From Bryobacter sp. (GTDB taxonomy: Bacteria > Acidobacteriota > Terriglobia > Bryobacterales > Bryobacteraceae): a stretch of DNA of 64,000 nucleotides. Positions 8,616 through 16,072 of the stretch are shown here, piece by piece (within the stretch, counting starts at the first letter, position 1; every line of letters begins with the position of its first letter). The notes below the pieces were generated by a model that saw nothing but the letters and a program-made list of their open reading frames with translations, made no database searches and had not been told where the DNA came from. The stretch is from the NCBI GenBank assembly GCA_022843625.1, contig JALHNH010000034.1, positions 1-64,000 of the forward strand, read 5' to 3'. Position numbers and translations under genes: made by a program.

Positions 8616-9379
8616 CGGCGGCCGAATTCTTTCAGGCTTGGGGAGTCGAAGTGGAGTTGGTCGCCTTTGTCTTTTAGGCGTTGGCTTGAGACGAAGGCGG
8701 TGAGGGGGATGTGGAGTGGGAGGGTTGCGAGTTCGGAGTTTAGTCGCTGGAGTTGGGAGTAGTCCTTTGTCTGGACGAATTCGCCGAGTTGACCTACGAT
8801 GACCGGGACGTTTTCGGCTCCGAGATCTTTTCGTAGTGCAGCAATCATTTTGGCGAAGCGGAGACGGTAGGTGATGGCTCGTTCTTCGTCGTTTGCGTCG
8901 GCCTCTCCCTGGTGCCAGAGGATGCCTCGCAGGCGGGCGTTGGGGCCGGCAGCGGCGAGGGCGGCTTTGGTTCGCTCGATAGCATTTGTGTAATGCGTGC
9001 TGCCGGGGACCCATTCGTGGAGTGCGGAACCGCCGAAGGCGGCAGGGATCAGACCGACAGTTGTGGCCGCTTTCATGGAGATCAGCGTGGCGGCGAAGTT
9101 GCGGCCGAGGCCGACGCCGGTGCGGTCTGGACGGTCAAAGTGGATTGGGTCGACGGCGGGAATCCAGGTTTTTTCTTTGCCGAAGGAGAAGATGTTGGGG
9201 ATGGGAAGGTGGTCTGCATCCGAGACGAGGCCGCGACCGGCCATGTTCGACTGGCCAATGAGCAGGAAAATGTCTACGGGCTGGGCGTTTGCCGCGAAGC
9301 AAGCCAGTGCGATCGAGATGAGCTTCAACACGCTAACAATATTAACCCCAAAGGTGCTGAAACTTTGTCTCAAGCTCAT
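8582..9379 (-). CDS. SASA-type carbohydrate esterase (sialate O-acetylesterase-like)
   Basis: A secreted SGNH/SASA hydrolase of 265 residues. After a signal peptide (about residues 16-32) comes FLLIGQSNMAGRG, the GQSNM catalytic-serine motif, and later LWHQGEADA, a hallmark of the SASA domain (pfam03629). The C-terminal DQLHFDSPSLKEFGRRYA carries the probable catalytic Asp/His. Enzymes of this family remove acetyl groups from xylan or sialic acids. The length matches a single-domain CE6-like acetylxylan esterase better than the two-domain sialate esterase. Confidence 0.88.
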   Translation of the reverse strand: MSLRQSFSTFGVNIVSVLKLISIALACFAANAQPVDIFLLIGQSNMAGRGLVSDADHLPIPNIFSFGKEKTWIPAVDPIHFDRPDRTGVGLGRNFAATLISMKAATTVGLIPAAFGGSALHEWVPGSTHYTNAIERTKAALAAAGPNARLRGILWHQGEADANDEERAITYRLRFAKMIAALRKDLGAENVPVIVGQLGEFVQTKDYSQLQRLNSELATLPLHIPLTAFVSSQRLKDKGDQLHFDSPSLKEFGRRYALAWLSFSN

Positions 9380-9394
9380 CGCTCATGACTTTAC

Positions 9395-9667
9395 ATGAGA
9401 TCTCTGACCCTATTTGCTTTATTAACACTTGTGCCCAGCGCCCAGTCTTCGCAAATTCGCGCAGAAGCAGGAAGCATGAGCACGGAGCGGATGTGGAGCG
9501 TACTCACGAATGCTTTCTCTCAGGACCCAATCTATCAATCGATAGATTCAAGGACAATAATTTCGGAGAATGAGCAGGCTCCAAATCAGATCAGCATGGT
9601 AGGAAAAATCCAACTGGTGAATCTTAAAGTAGTGCTGCCAGCAGATTTTGAATACGATCCGAACTAG
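9395..9667 (+). CDS. Small secreted protein of unknown function
   Basis: A 90-aa reading frame with a good signal peptide (MRSLTLFALLTLVPSAQS) and a short polar mature part. I do not recognise it. Another frame (9385-9573) overlaps it but has no export signal. The 3' end overlaps the convergent TIM-barrel gene by 4 nt, the same tight packing as real genes nearby. Evidence is limited to the signal peptide and the fit between genes. Confidence 0.4.
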   Translation: MRSLTLFALLTLVPSAQSSQIRAEAGSMSTERMWSVLTNAFSQDPIYQSIDSRTIISENEQAPNQISMVGKIQLVNLKVVLPADFEYDPN

Positions 9668-10422
9668 GTGCGATTGAGTTCGCGCCACATGGCGGAGTAC
9701 CAGCGGAGGAAGCGCTCCGGCTCTTTGCTCTCGGTGGCTTCGCAGAGGGTATAGCGCTCGTATTTCATGTCGCGCAGCAGCCAGAAAAGTTCGCGATAGG
9801 GGTAAGGGCCAGCGAGCTCGTTGATGTGAACGTTCTTAATCCATGGCTTCAGCAGCTCAAAACTAGGCTTGATACTGTTGCCAACGAGGTCGGTTGGGTT
9901 TGAGTTCCAGCAGAGGCCGACCTGCTGGTGCTTGGTCGCCTTCATAATTGCGGCGCTAATGGGCGGGTTTTGGGTGATCTTGCCATGCACCTCAACCCAA
10001 ATTTCGACGCCGTGACCAGAGCCATAGTCGCCCAGTTCTTTCAGGCACTCGGCAATGCGCCCGATCGTGGTTGCTTCGGGCACGGCTTCGGGCATGCCGT
10101 TGGGACGTACCTTTACGCCCCAGGCGCCGGTGTCGTGGGCGAGGTCGATAAACTTCTTTGCGTCGTCGACGTTCTTGCGGCGGACGGCTTCATCTGGAGA
10201 TTGAAATTCAGCGGTAGAACCATAACTTAACAAACGGACTTTTGACTTGGAGAACTTTGCGGAAACGGCCTGCCGCTGCTCCTTGGTTAAAGTGGGTTCG
10301 ACCCCATGCTTGTGCTGTGTTCTCAACTCAACAGCCTCAAAGCCAGTGGCTTCGAGGTTCTTGATAATCGTGTCGAGGTCCCAATCCTTCAGGATGTTGT
10401 AGGTGACTGCCCCAAGTTTCAT
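9664..10422 (-). CDS. Sugar phosphate isomerase/epimerase family protein
   Basis: A 252-aa xylose-isomerase-like TIM barrel (AP endonuclease family 2). It begins MKLGAVTYNILKDWDLDTII and runs through ATGFEAVELR, WGVKVRPNG, EIWVEVHGK and KNVHINEL, the strand ends that carry the metal ligands (Glu, Asp or His). The substrate cannot be read from the sequence. The ATG overlaps the stop of the upstream aminotransferase as ATGA, so the two are probably translationally coupled and may act in one small-molecule pathway. Confidence 0.85.
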   Translation of the reverse strand: MKLGAVTYNILKDWDLDTIIKNLEATGFEAVELRTQHKHGVEPTLTKEQRQAVSAKFSKSKVRLLSYGSTAEFQSPDEAVRRKNVDDAKKFIDLAHDTGAWGVKVRPNGMPEAVPEATTIGRIAECLKELGDYGSGHGVEIWVEVHGKITQNPPISAAIMKATKHQQVGLCWNSNPTDLVGNSIKPSFELLKPWIKNVHINELAGPYPYRELFWLLRDMKYERYTLCEATESKEPERFLRWYSAMWRELNRT

Positions 10423-11564
10423 ATTGCCTTCAAACTATCACGAACCAAGTCAATTACAGCATCCATCTCTCCAAGTTCGAGATAAAAATGTGGGGAGAAG
10501 CGCACCCATCCCTGCCTTGGGGCCGACAGGATCTTGCGGGCTTTGAGTTCGGCGTGAAGACGGGTAGAATCCATACCCTGTTTTCGGAAGCTGAGGATGC
10601 CGGAGCCGGTGTTGTCATCGCGATCGAGCATCAGTTCGCAGTCGAGATTTCTGAGGCCAGATTCGAGGCGACTGGCGAGGCCCATGACTCTGGCGGCAAC
10701 ATTGGGGATGCCGAAGTCGTTGAGCAGCTTCATGGAGGCGCGCAGGCCGAAGCTGCCGGAGACGTTGAGGGTGCCGGGCTCGTAGCGGCCGGCGTCTGCT
10801 CGCAGGGTCATGTCGCGGCTGGAATAGTCGGCCCAATTTTTTACGGTAGTCCATCCGAATTCGACTGGAAATATTTGATCCTGAACGGTTTGATCGACAT
10901 AAAGGACACCCCAGCCTTCTGGCCCGAGCAGCCATTTGTGGCCGTCAGCGGCGAGAGCGTGGATGCCGCAGGCTTTGACGTCGAGAGGGAAGGCACCGAG
11001 GCCCTGGATGGCGTCGACGAAATAGAAGACATTGTGTCGCTTGCAAATATCACCAATCACTTTAAGATCTACCCGGAAGCCACTGAGGTAATTGACCCAA
11101 CTGATCGCAAGCAATTTTGCGCCACGGCAGGCTTCTTCTACTTTTTCGAGGGGGTCGTAAAGGCTGAGCCAGCGGACGACGCAGCCCTCGCGTTCTTCCA
11201 AGAGCTTCCAGCAGTAGTAGTTAGCGGGAAATTCTTCACGGAAAGCAACCACGATATCACCGGGCTTCCAGGTGAGGCCCATCTGGATGGTGGCGATGCC
11301 TTCGCTGGTGTTTTTGACCATGGCGACTTCGCCGGTGTGGCAGCCGATCATACGGCTGAGTTCGGTGCGTACGCCTTCGCAGGCGGCCATCCAGTCTGGG
11401 TAGTGGAAGCTGCCCCAGTTCATGGCGTCGTCGGCATACCAGCGCATGGCATCAGCGACGGGCCTGGGAAGCGGGGAGACGGCCGCATGGTTGAGGTAAT
11501 GCAGGTTCGTGCAAACGGGAAAATCGTGACGATCTGGATGCAATTCGAAACTCATTCTTTCCAC
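10419..11564 (-). CDS. Class V aminotransferase (PLP-dependent)
   Basis: A cytoplasmic fold-type I PLP enzyme of 381 residues, from the cysteine desulfurase/isopenicillin-N-epimerase-like group. The start LNHAAVSPLP matches the class N-terminus. KNTSEGIATIQ binds the cofactor phosphate, FVDAIQGLGA carries the Asp and Gln contacting the pyridine ring, and ADGHKWLLGPEGWGVLYV holds the Schiff-base lysine. The usual cysteine of desulfurases is not obvious, so cysteine desulfuration is not claimed. It is the first gene of a two-gene operon. Confidence 0.9.
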   Translation of the reverse strand: MERMSFELHPDRHDFPVCTNLHYLNHAAVSPLPRPVADAMRWYADDAMNWGSFHYPDWMAACEGVRTELSRMIGCHTGEVAMVKNTSEGIATIQMGLTWKPGDIVVAFREEFPANYYCWKLLEEREGCVVRWLSLYDPLEKVEEACRGAKLLAISWVNYLSGFRVDLKVIGDICKRHNVFYFVDAIQGLGAFPLDVKACGIHALAADGHKWLLGPEGWGVLYVDQTVQDQIFPVEFGWTTVKNWADYSSRDMTLRADAGRYEPGTLNVSGSFGLRASMKLLNDFGIPNVAARVMGLASRLESGLRNLDCELMLDRDDNTGSGILSFRKQGMDSTRLHAELKARKILSAPRQGWVRFSPHFYLELGEMDAVIDLVRDSLKAI

Positions 11565-11611
11565 AATACGTTATAAGCTGTAGACAGGTAGATCTGGAGG
11601 CAATTCGCCAC

Positions 11612-12694
11612 ATGAAGATTCTCTCAACGCTCGCGCTCTCTCTCGGCCTCGCTATCGCGCAGGAAGACACCGAAACCAAGGACCCCAAAGCCAAGGCCGG
11701 TGCCAAGCCTGCCGAAAAGGAAAAGAAAGAAGAGAAGGTAGAGAAGAAGAAGACCAGCAAAAAAAATCCCGACGACATCGGCGAACGCGATGTGTCGAAG
11801 GGTGTCAACTTCTACTCGCTTGAGAAGGAGATTGCCCTCGGCAAAGGATTGGCTCAGGACATCGAGCGGTCGGCCAAGGTTGTGGACGATCCTGTTGTGG
11901 CCGAGTATGTCAATCGTGTGGGGCAGAACCTGGTGCGCAATTCAGATGCCAAGGTTCCATTTACGATCAAAGTGATTGACTCTGAAGAGATCAACGCATT
12001 TGCTCTTCCCGGTGGCTTCTTCTTTATCAATTCCGGCCTGATTCTGGCTGCGGATACCGAAGCGGAACTGGCTGGCGTGATGGGACATGAAATTGCGCAC
12101 ATAGCCGCTCGTCACGGTACACGTGGCGCGACTCGCGGCCAGATTGCCAACCTGGCTACGATTCCGCTGATCTTTATGGGTGGCTGGGCCGGATTCGGAA
12201 TCCGGCAGGCTGCGCAGGTTGCAATCCCAGTCGGGTTCCTTTACTTCGGTCGCGGCTTTGAACGTGAGGCGGATTTGCTTGGACTGCAGTACCTGTACAA
12301 GGCTGGATATGACCCGGGTGCTTTCATTGACTTCTTTGAGAAGCTGCAATCGAAGGAAAAGCGCAAACCCGGTACTCTTGCCAAGGTATTCTCATCGCAT
12401 CCTCCGACGGATGACCGTGTAACCACGGCACAGAAGAATATTCAGGAGTTGCTTAAAGAGAAGCCTGAATATGTTGTGACGACCAGTGAGTTTCAGGACG
12501 TGAAGGCGCGGCTGAGTGCAATGCACAATCGCCGTAAGCTGGACCCGCAGGATCCGAACCGCCCGCGGTTGCGTCGTAAGCCAGGCGATGGCACTTCCAC
12601 CGTCGAGGATGAAGACGGCAAGAAGACCAAGACCGACGAAGACGAGCGGCCGACCCTGAAACGCCGCCCGACTGAGAAAGAAAACCCCAACTAA
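11612..12694 (+). CDS. M48 family periplasmic metalloprotease
   Basis: A 360-aa zinc protease resembling BepA/LoiP-type outer-membrane quality-control proteases. A signal peptide (MKILSTLALSLGLAIAQ) precedes a very Lys/Glu-rich linker (about residues 20-60) and the M48 domain. HEIAHIAARHGTR gives the HExxH zinc site, and FEREADLLGLQYLYKAGYDP provides the third ligand. FSSHPPTDDRV is the conserved end of the domain. A second charged tail (about 305-360) ends the protein. GGAGG-like pairing is available at TGGAGG about 10 nt upstream of the ATG. Confidence 0.92.
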   Translation: MKILSTLALSLGLAIAQEDTETKDPKAKAGAKPAEKEKKEEKVEKKKTSKKNPDDIGERDVSKGVNFYSLEKEIALGKGLAQDIERSAKVVDDPVVAEYVNRVGQNLVRNSDAKVPFTIKVIDSEEINAFALPGGFFFINSGLILAADTEAELAGVMGHEIAHIAARHGTRGATRGQIANLATIPLIFMGGWAGFGIRQAAQVAIPVGFLYFGRGFEREADLLGLQYLYKAGYDPGAFIDFFEKLQSKEKRKPGTLAKVFSSHPPTDDRVTTAQKNIQELLKEKPEYVVTTSEFQDVKARLSAMHNRRKLDPQDPNRPRLRRKPGDGTSTVEDEDGKKTKTDEDERPTLKRRPTEKENPN

Positions 12695-12721
12695 GCTCCG
12701 GGTTCGATTAAAGTAGAGAGG

Positions 12722-13486
12722 ATGCGCATAGTCCTACTGGCGATCCTCTCTATTGCTGTTTATGGACAGGAAGTTAAACCTCTGATTCCGACTAACGGCC
12801 CGAAGCCCGTTGGTCCTTATTCTCCAGGGCTTTCCTTTGGGGATTTCGTTTTTGTCTCCGGGCAAGGAGTGGGTGACGGGTCTGGCAAACGACCGGCTGA
12901 CACCCGAGGCCAGACGATCCAGTGTTTAAACAATGTGCGCAATATCCTGCGCCTTGGGCAGATGGATGTGGCCAATATCTTTTCACTACAAATCTATCTG
13001 ACCGATAAGTCGCAGGAGCCAATTGTCGAGCAAGTGCTGAAAGACACCTTCTCGGGCAAGATTCCGCCAAGAACGACATTGTTTGTACCCAAGCTGCCGG
13101 TGGAGACTCCGGTTGAGATCACGGCCTTCGCAAGTAAGACCAAGCAAACCGGGGAGCTGGAAGCTGCTGCGCTGGATCGTCCTGCGGGGTGTAAGCCTCT
13201 CAAGCAGTTCATTCAATGCGGGGTAGAGGTAGCGGCAGGTGGAGCGGATGTGGAACAGCAGACGGCTGCGGTGCTTGGAGCGCTGGATGCGCGGCTAAAG
13301 ATTCTTGGCAGTTCGATCACGAAAGTAGTTGCGACGAATGTTTACCTGGCCGACATGACGGAGTTCTCGAAGATGAACGGGGCTTATGCGAGCTTTTTTC
13401 TGCTGCGCGCACCGACAAGATCTACTGTACAGCCGTTTTCATTGCCCCGCGGGCGCGTGGCAATTTCGGTTGTTGCGGTTAAGTGA
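12722..13486 (+). CDS. Secreted tandem RidA-domain protein
   Basis: A 254-aa protein with a signal peptide (MRIVLLAILSIAVYGQ) and two RidA/YjgF domains (about 22-135 and 155-254). The first shows PVGPYSPG, FVSGQG and PPRTTLFVPKLP, including the Arg that binds the carboxylate of imines. The second is more divergent but keeps FIQCGVEVAAGG, VVATNVYLADM and the terminal RSTVQPFSLPRG. RidA proteins normally deaminate enamines in the cytoplasm as single-domain trimers, so an exported duplicated version is unusual. It lies 27 bp after the M48 gene and may be co-transcribed with it. Confidence 0.85.
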   Translation: MRIVLLAILSIAVYGQEVKPLIPTNGPKPVGPYSPGLSFGDFVFVSGQGVGDGSGKRPADTRGQTIQCLNNVRNILRLGQMDVANIFSLQIYLTDKSQEPIVEQVLKDTFSGKIPPRTTLFVPKLPVETPVEITAFASKTKQTGELEAAALDRPAGCKPLKQFIQCGVEVAAGGADVEQQTAAVLGALDARLKILGSSITKVVATNVYLADMTEFSKMNGAYASFFLLRAPTRSTVQPFSLPRGRVAISVVAVK

Positions 13487-13506
13487 GCCTCTGCATGACG
13501 CTTTGC

Positions 13507-14208
13507 TCAGGAGGTTCTATCTTTGAAATGCAATGGGTCGCGCAGGTTTTGCAGTTCGCGGTAATAGAACATGGCTGTAGGTTGTCTTGCGCCAAAGCGC
13601 AGTGCCTTGAGAAAATCAAATTCTTCGCGAGTCAAATCACCGCTTAGTGATTTGTCGCGGCGGAATTGCTCGAAGCCAGGTTCGATCGCTTCGTCGACGC
13701 GTTCCAGATAATCGAATCGTCTTCTCAGTCGGCCAACTACGAGGTCCAGCCCGAAGGTCTTGAGGTCGAGATCCCAAGAGGTCAGTTTGCTCTCAATTTC
13801 ATCATCATCGCCCAGAGCTTGCTTGAGCGTTTGAGCAAGAAGTCGCTCAAGCTCTCCGAAGGCATCTTTTTCAAAGATTCGCCTAAATTCGTCTCGCCTT
13901 CCTTCGACACATTTGCTGATGAGCAAATCCCTGCTCCGCTCGTTTAGTGCTGGTGGTGTCTCGCCAGCCCGGCGCCTGAGCTCAACCAGACGCTGCAATT
14001 CTGCGAGCTTGGATAATTCGCCGCTCGGCAACCCGAGGAAGGCACCGATCTTTTCGTAAATTTCACTACGGCCAGGAGCTGGAGGTGCTTTCTTGCGTGC
14101 CAGCAGTTGTGAGATGTAGGATTCTGTCACACCTGCCGCCATCGCCAACTCCTTCTGATCCAGCCTCATTTCATCGAGTTTCTGGCGAATCAATAACGAA
14201 ACGTCCAC
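13507..14208 (-). CDS. XRE-family transcriptional regulator
   Basis: A 233-aa cytoplasmic regulator. The N-terminal helix-turn-helix (LIRQKLDEMRLDQKELAMAAGVTESYISQLLARKK) is a clear Cro/C1 domain; the remaining 160 residues are helical and unassigned, perhaps for dimerisation or ligand sensing. The frame extends upstream to 14286, but GGAGA lies 6 nt before the GTG at 14208, and the HTH begins right after it, so I take GTG 14208. It is divergent from a small operon, and palindromes in between suggest that it represses both sides. Confidence 0.85.
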   Translation of the reverse strand: MDVSLLIRQKLDEMRLDQKELAMAAGVTESYISQLLARKKAPPAPGRSEIYEKIGAFLGLPSGELSKLAELQRLVELRRRAGETPPALNERSRDLLISKCVEGRRDEFRRIFEKDAFGELERLLAQTLKQALGDDDEIESKLTSWDLDLKTFGLDLVVGRLRRRFDYLERVDEAIEPGFEQFRRDKSLSGDLTREEFDFLKALRFGARQPTAMFYYRELQNLRDPLHFKDRTS

Positions 14209-14226
14209 AAGGCATCTCCAATTCAA

Positions 14227-14246
14227 ATTAACTATTTTCGGTAAAC
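14227..14246. promoter_or_regulatory. Operator-like palindrome, XRE-proximal
   Basis: ATTAACT-6-GGTAAAC has the same 7-6-7 layout as the perfect palindrome at 14292-14311, with 6/7 and 5/7 matching arm positions. It lies 19-38 nt upstream of the GTG start of the XRE gene, a suitable place for autoregulation. The centre-to-centre spacing of the two sites is 65 bp. Confidence 0.5.
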
Positions 14247-14275
14247 CAGCAACACAACTTTCGCATAGAACCTTC

Positions 14276-14311
14276 TTGACAAGCAAGATTAATTAACCGA
14301 TATTGGTTAAT
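14276..14311 (+). promoter_or_regulatory. Promoter with overlapping perfect palindrome
   Basis: TTGACA at 14276-14281 is a perfect -35 box. After 17 nt comes GATATT (14299-14304), a 4/6 -10 box. The -10 box is exactly the 6-nt spacer of the perfect inverted repeat ATTAACC-6-GGTTAAT (14292-14311). A protein bound there would occlude the promoter. The layout fits repression by the divergent XRE protein of the operon starting at 14396. Confidence 0.65.
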
Positions 14312-14395
14312 GGCAGTATAAGGCACTTCGCAAATACGCTCCAGCCGCTTGAAGCAGAACGAATCGCTCTCAGACCAAAATTTAAAGTTAAGATC

Positions 14396-14710
14396 ATGAC
14401 TGGCACTCCAAACCAAATCGAATGGGCTGAGCAAATCAAGCCTATAGTCAACGCCGAGTTCGACCGCGTTGCCGCTGCATTTACGGCACTGGCCGCAACT
14501 CAACCCGAGCCGACTCGCAGCGAGACTCTGACAATCGTTCAAATCATTGAAGAGCAACGGGCCGAGGTAATGTCGAACCCGTCGGCTGGGTACTTCATTA
14601 GCCACTGGCGCGAACTGTCGGACCAGGTACGGCACCTGATTGCAGCCGACCCGAGGCATAAGAAAATGCAGCTCAAGCGGACCGCTAAACGAGCTACCGT
14701 TGCCGTTTGA
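14396..14710 (+). CDS. Small conserved-looking protein of unknown function
   Basis: A 104-aa soluble protein beginning MTGTPNQIEWAEQIK. I have seen similar short proteins that open with a G-x-x-x-QI-x-WA motif in accessory regions, but no function is known to me. It is helical, with a basic C-terminus (KKMQLKRTAKRATVAV). The reading frame extends back to a TTG at 14303, but that would place the start inside the operator, so ATG 14396 is preferred. It is the first gene of a three-gene operon, 4 nt before the next. Confidence 0.6.
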   Translation: MTGTPNQIEWAEQIKPIVNAEFDRVAAAFTALAATQPEPTRSETLTIVQIIEEQRAEVMSNPSAGYFISHWRELSDQVRHLIAADPRHKKMQLKRTAKRATVAV

Positions 14711-14714
14711 CCAG

Positions 14715-14975
14715 ATGACGCCCCGGGCCTTTAACGCAGCCACTGTGCGTAACTTTGTCCCTGCTCTGTCTGGTGTCTACGGGCTTTCCAATTCGCGTTC
14801 CTGGCTGCTCATTGGGGAAAGTGACAACATCCAGGAATCGTTGCTGGAGCATCTGAACGATAGTGGCCCAGCACAATCCCGCCCCACAGGCTTTATATTC
14901 GAGCTCTGTGACCGAGCAGCGCGTGCCATGCGCCACCGACGGCTTGTTGGCGAGTATCATCCTGTGCGGTCCTGA
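14715..14975 (+). CDS. Short GIY-YIG-like protein
   Basis: An 86-aa protein whose SGVYGLSNSRSWLLIGESDNIQ resembles the GVY...IG core of GIY-YIG nucleases, followed by LLEHL. The Tyr of the second half-motif is replaced (LLIG), and the later catalytic Arg and Glu positions are uncertain, so it may not cut DNA. It starts 4 nt after the preceding stop and ends 13 nt before the lipoprotein gene, so it is probably part of the XRE-controlled operon. I place the start at ATG 14715; a longer frame from 14640 would overlap the previous gene. Confidence 0.6.
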   Translation: MTPRAFNAATVRNFVPALSGVYGLSNSRSWLLIGESDNIQESLLEHLNDSGPAQSRPTGFIFELCDRAARAMRHRRLVGEYHPVRS

Positions 14976-14988
14976 TAAGGTAATTGGC

Positions 14989-16070
14989 ATGTTGCGCTTG
15001 TTGCTTGTTTTGCCGGTCCTGTTGGCGTCTTGCGCATCGGACTCAGAACTGACTGCTCCTTCCAGTTTTGGTGCTCCCATTCGAATCGGGAACCGGGCCT
15101 ATTTGTTGACCTGGCAGCGCAGCAGCACACTCAGAACGAGCAAACTGTTTGTGGATTTTTGGGCCTTCGACACTGTTCAGATGAAGGCACTCTATCGAAG
15201 CAGGCTGCAAACGGTCCCCGGTGGAGCGCTGGAAGAGCGTTTTATTCTTGGAGTGCAGGACAAGACTATCTGGCTGCTCATGCCGGATGGGCCGTATGCC
15301 GTTGCTCTCGATACAGGTGCGCTGGCGATGAACCCTGACGATTTGACAAGGCTGAACCCGCAATTGCGCGGCCTGTTACCTACCAGCAAGGCTGCCTATC
15401 GCTTTACGGAGACTGGTCTGGCAGTGAAGACTGTGGACGCGCAGGCCTGGCATTTGCATCCTGAGACCTATCTGGTCTCGCTCAAAGTTCCCACCGGAAC
15501 TGGCAGGGGTATGCTTCCGGCTGAATACTCTCTGCAATCCACCAGTAGACTACTCGAACGGGGAGGCACGGTTGGCGATCAATGGATCGGCCTGCTTAGT
15601 GCTAAAGAATCCGTAGACTTCCCTAAGCAGCATGTCATCGGTGGACTTGATTTCCAATCGAAGCGAGCGCTTTACTCGGCACAGGTGAAGCCTGTTGAGG
15701 CAGACTTCGGGCCGAAGCTTCGCTACTCTGAGTTCAAGGCGCTAACGCCTGAGTTTCTCGCCCCATCGGTACTGAATCAGAATCAGGATCCTAAGAGTGT
15801 TTTCATACTGCACAAGGACATGCTTGAAGAGAAGGGGCGTTTTTTCTGAGCCGGTTCAGCAAGGCGGCGGGCAAGGTGGTTTGGACTACAGATTTGTCGA
15901 TTTCAGAGATCCATTCAGTGCTTCCCGGTGAAGCATCATTGCTGGTCTATGGAAGGCGGAGGCAAAGCTCTAAAGAAGAACAAGAGCGCTTTCTCTCAAT
16001 CGATTGGACGACAGGAAAGATCTTGACTTTTGACCAGGGTGAGCACTCCAAATATCCAGTTATCCCCTGA
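14989..16070 (+). pseudogene. Lipoprotein with propeller-like body, frameshifted
   Basis: The ATG at 14989 opens a lipoprotein signal (MLRLLLVLPVLLASC, lipobox LAS-C). The first frame stops at 15849 (286 aa). The stop follows a run of six T (15840-15845). Adding one T lets the frame continue without a break to 16070, giving about 360 aa (…GRFFLSRFSKAAGKVVW, then GEASLLVYGRR). The mature part has beta-rich repeats (GLQ/GVQDKTIWLL, VSLKVP) like a small propeller, function unknown. An indel in a homopolymer could be a sequencing error, a true mutation or slippage. AAGG lies 8 nt before the ATG. It is the third gene of the operon. Confidence 0.65.
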
Positions 16071-16072
16071 GC

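Noticed and set aside
10488..11576. 362-aa open frame on the plus strand
   Set aside because: It is antisense to the class V aminotransferase, which has all its catalytic motifs.
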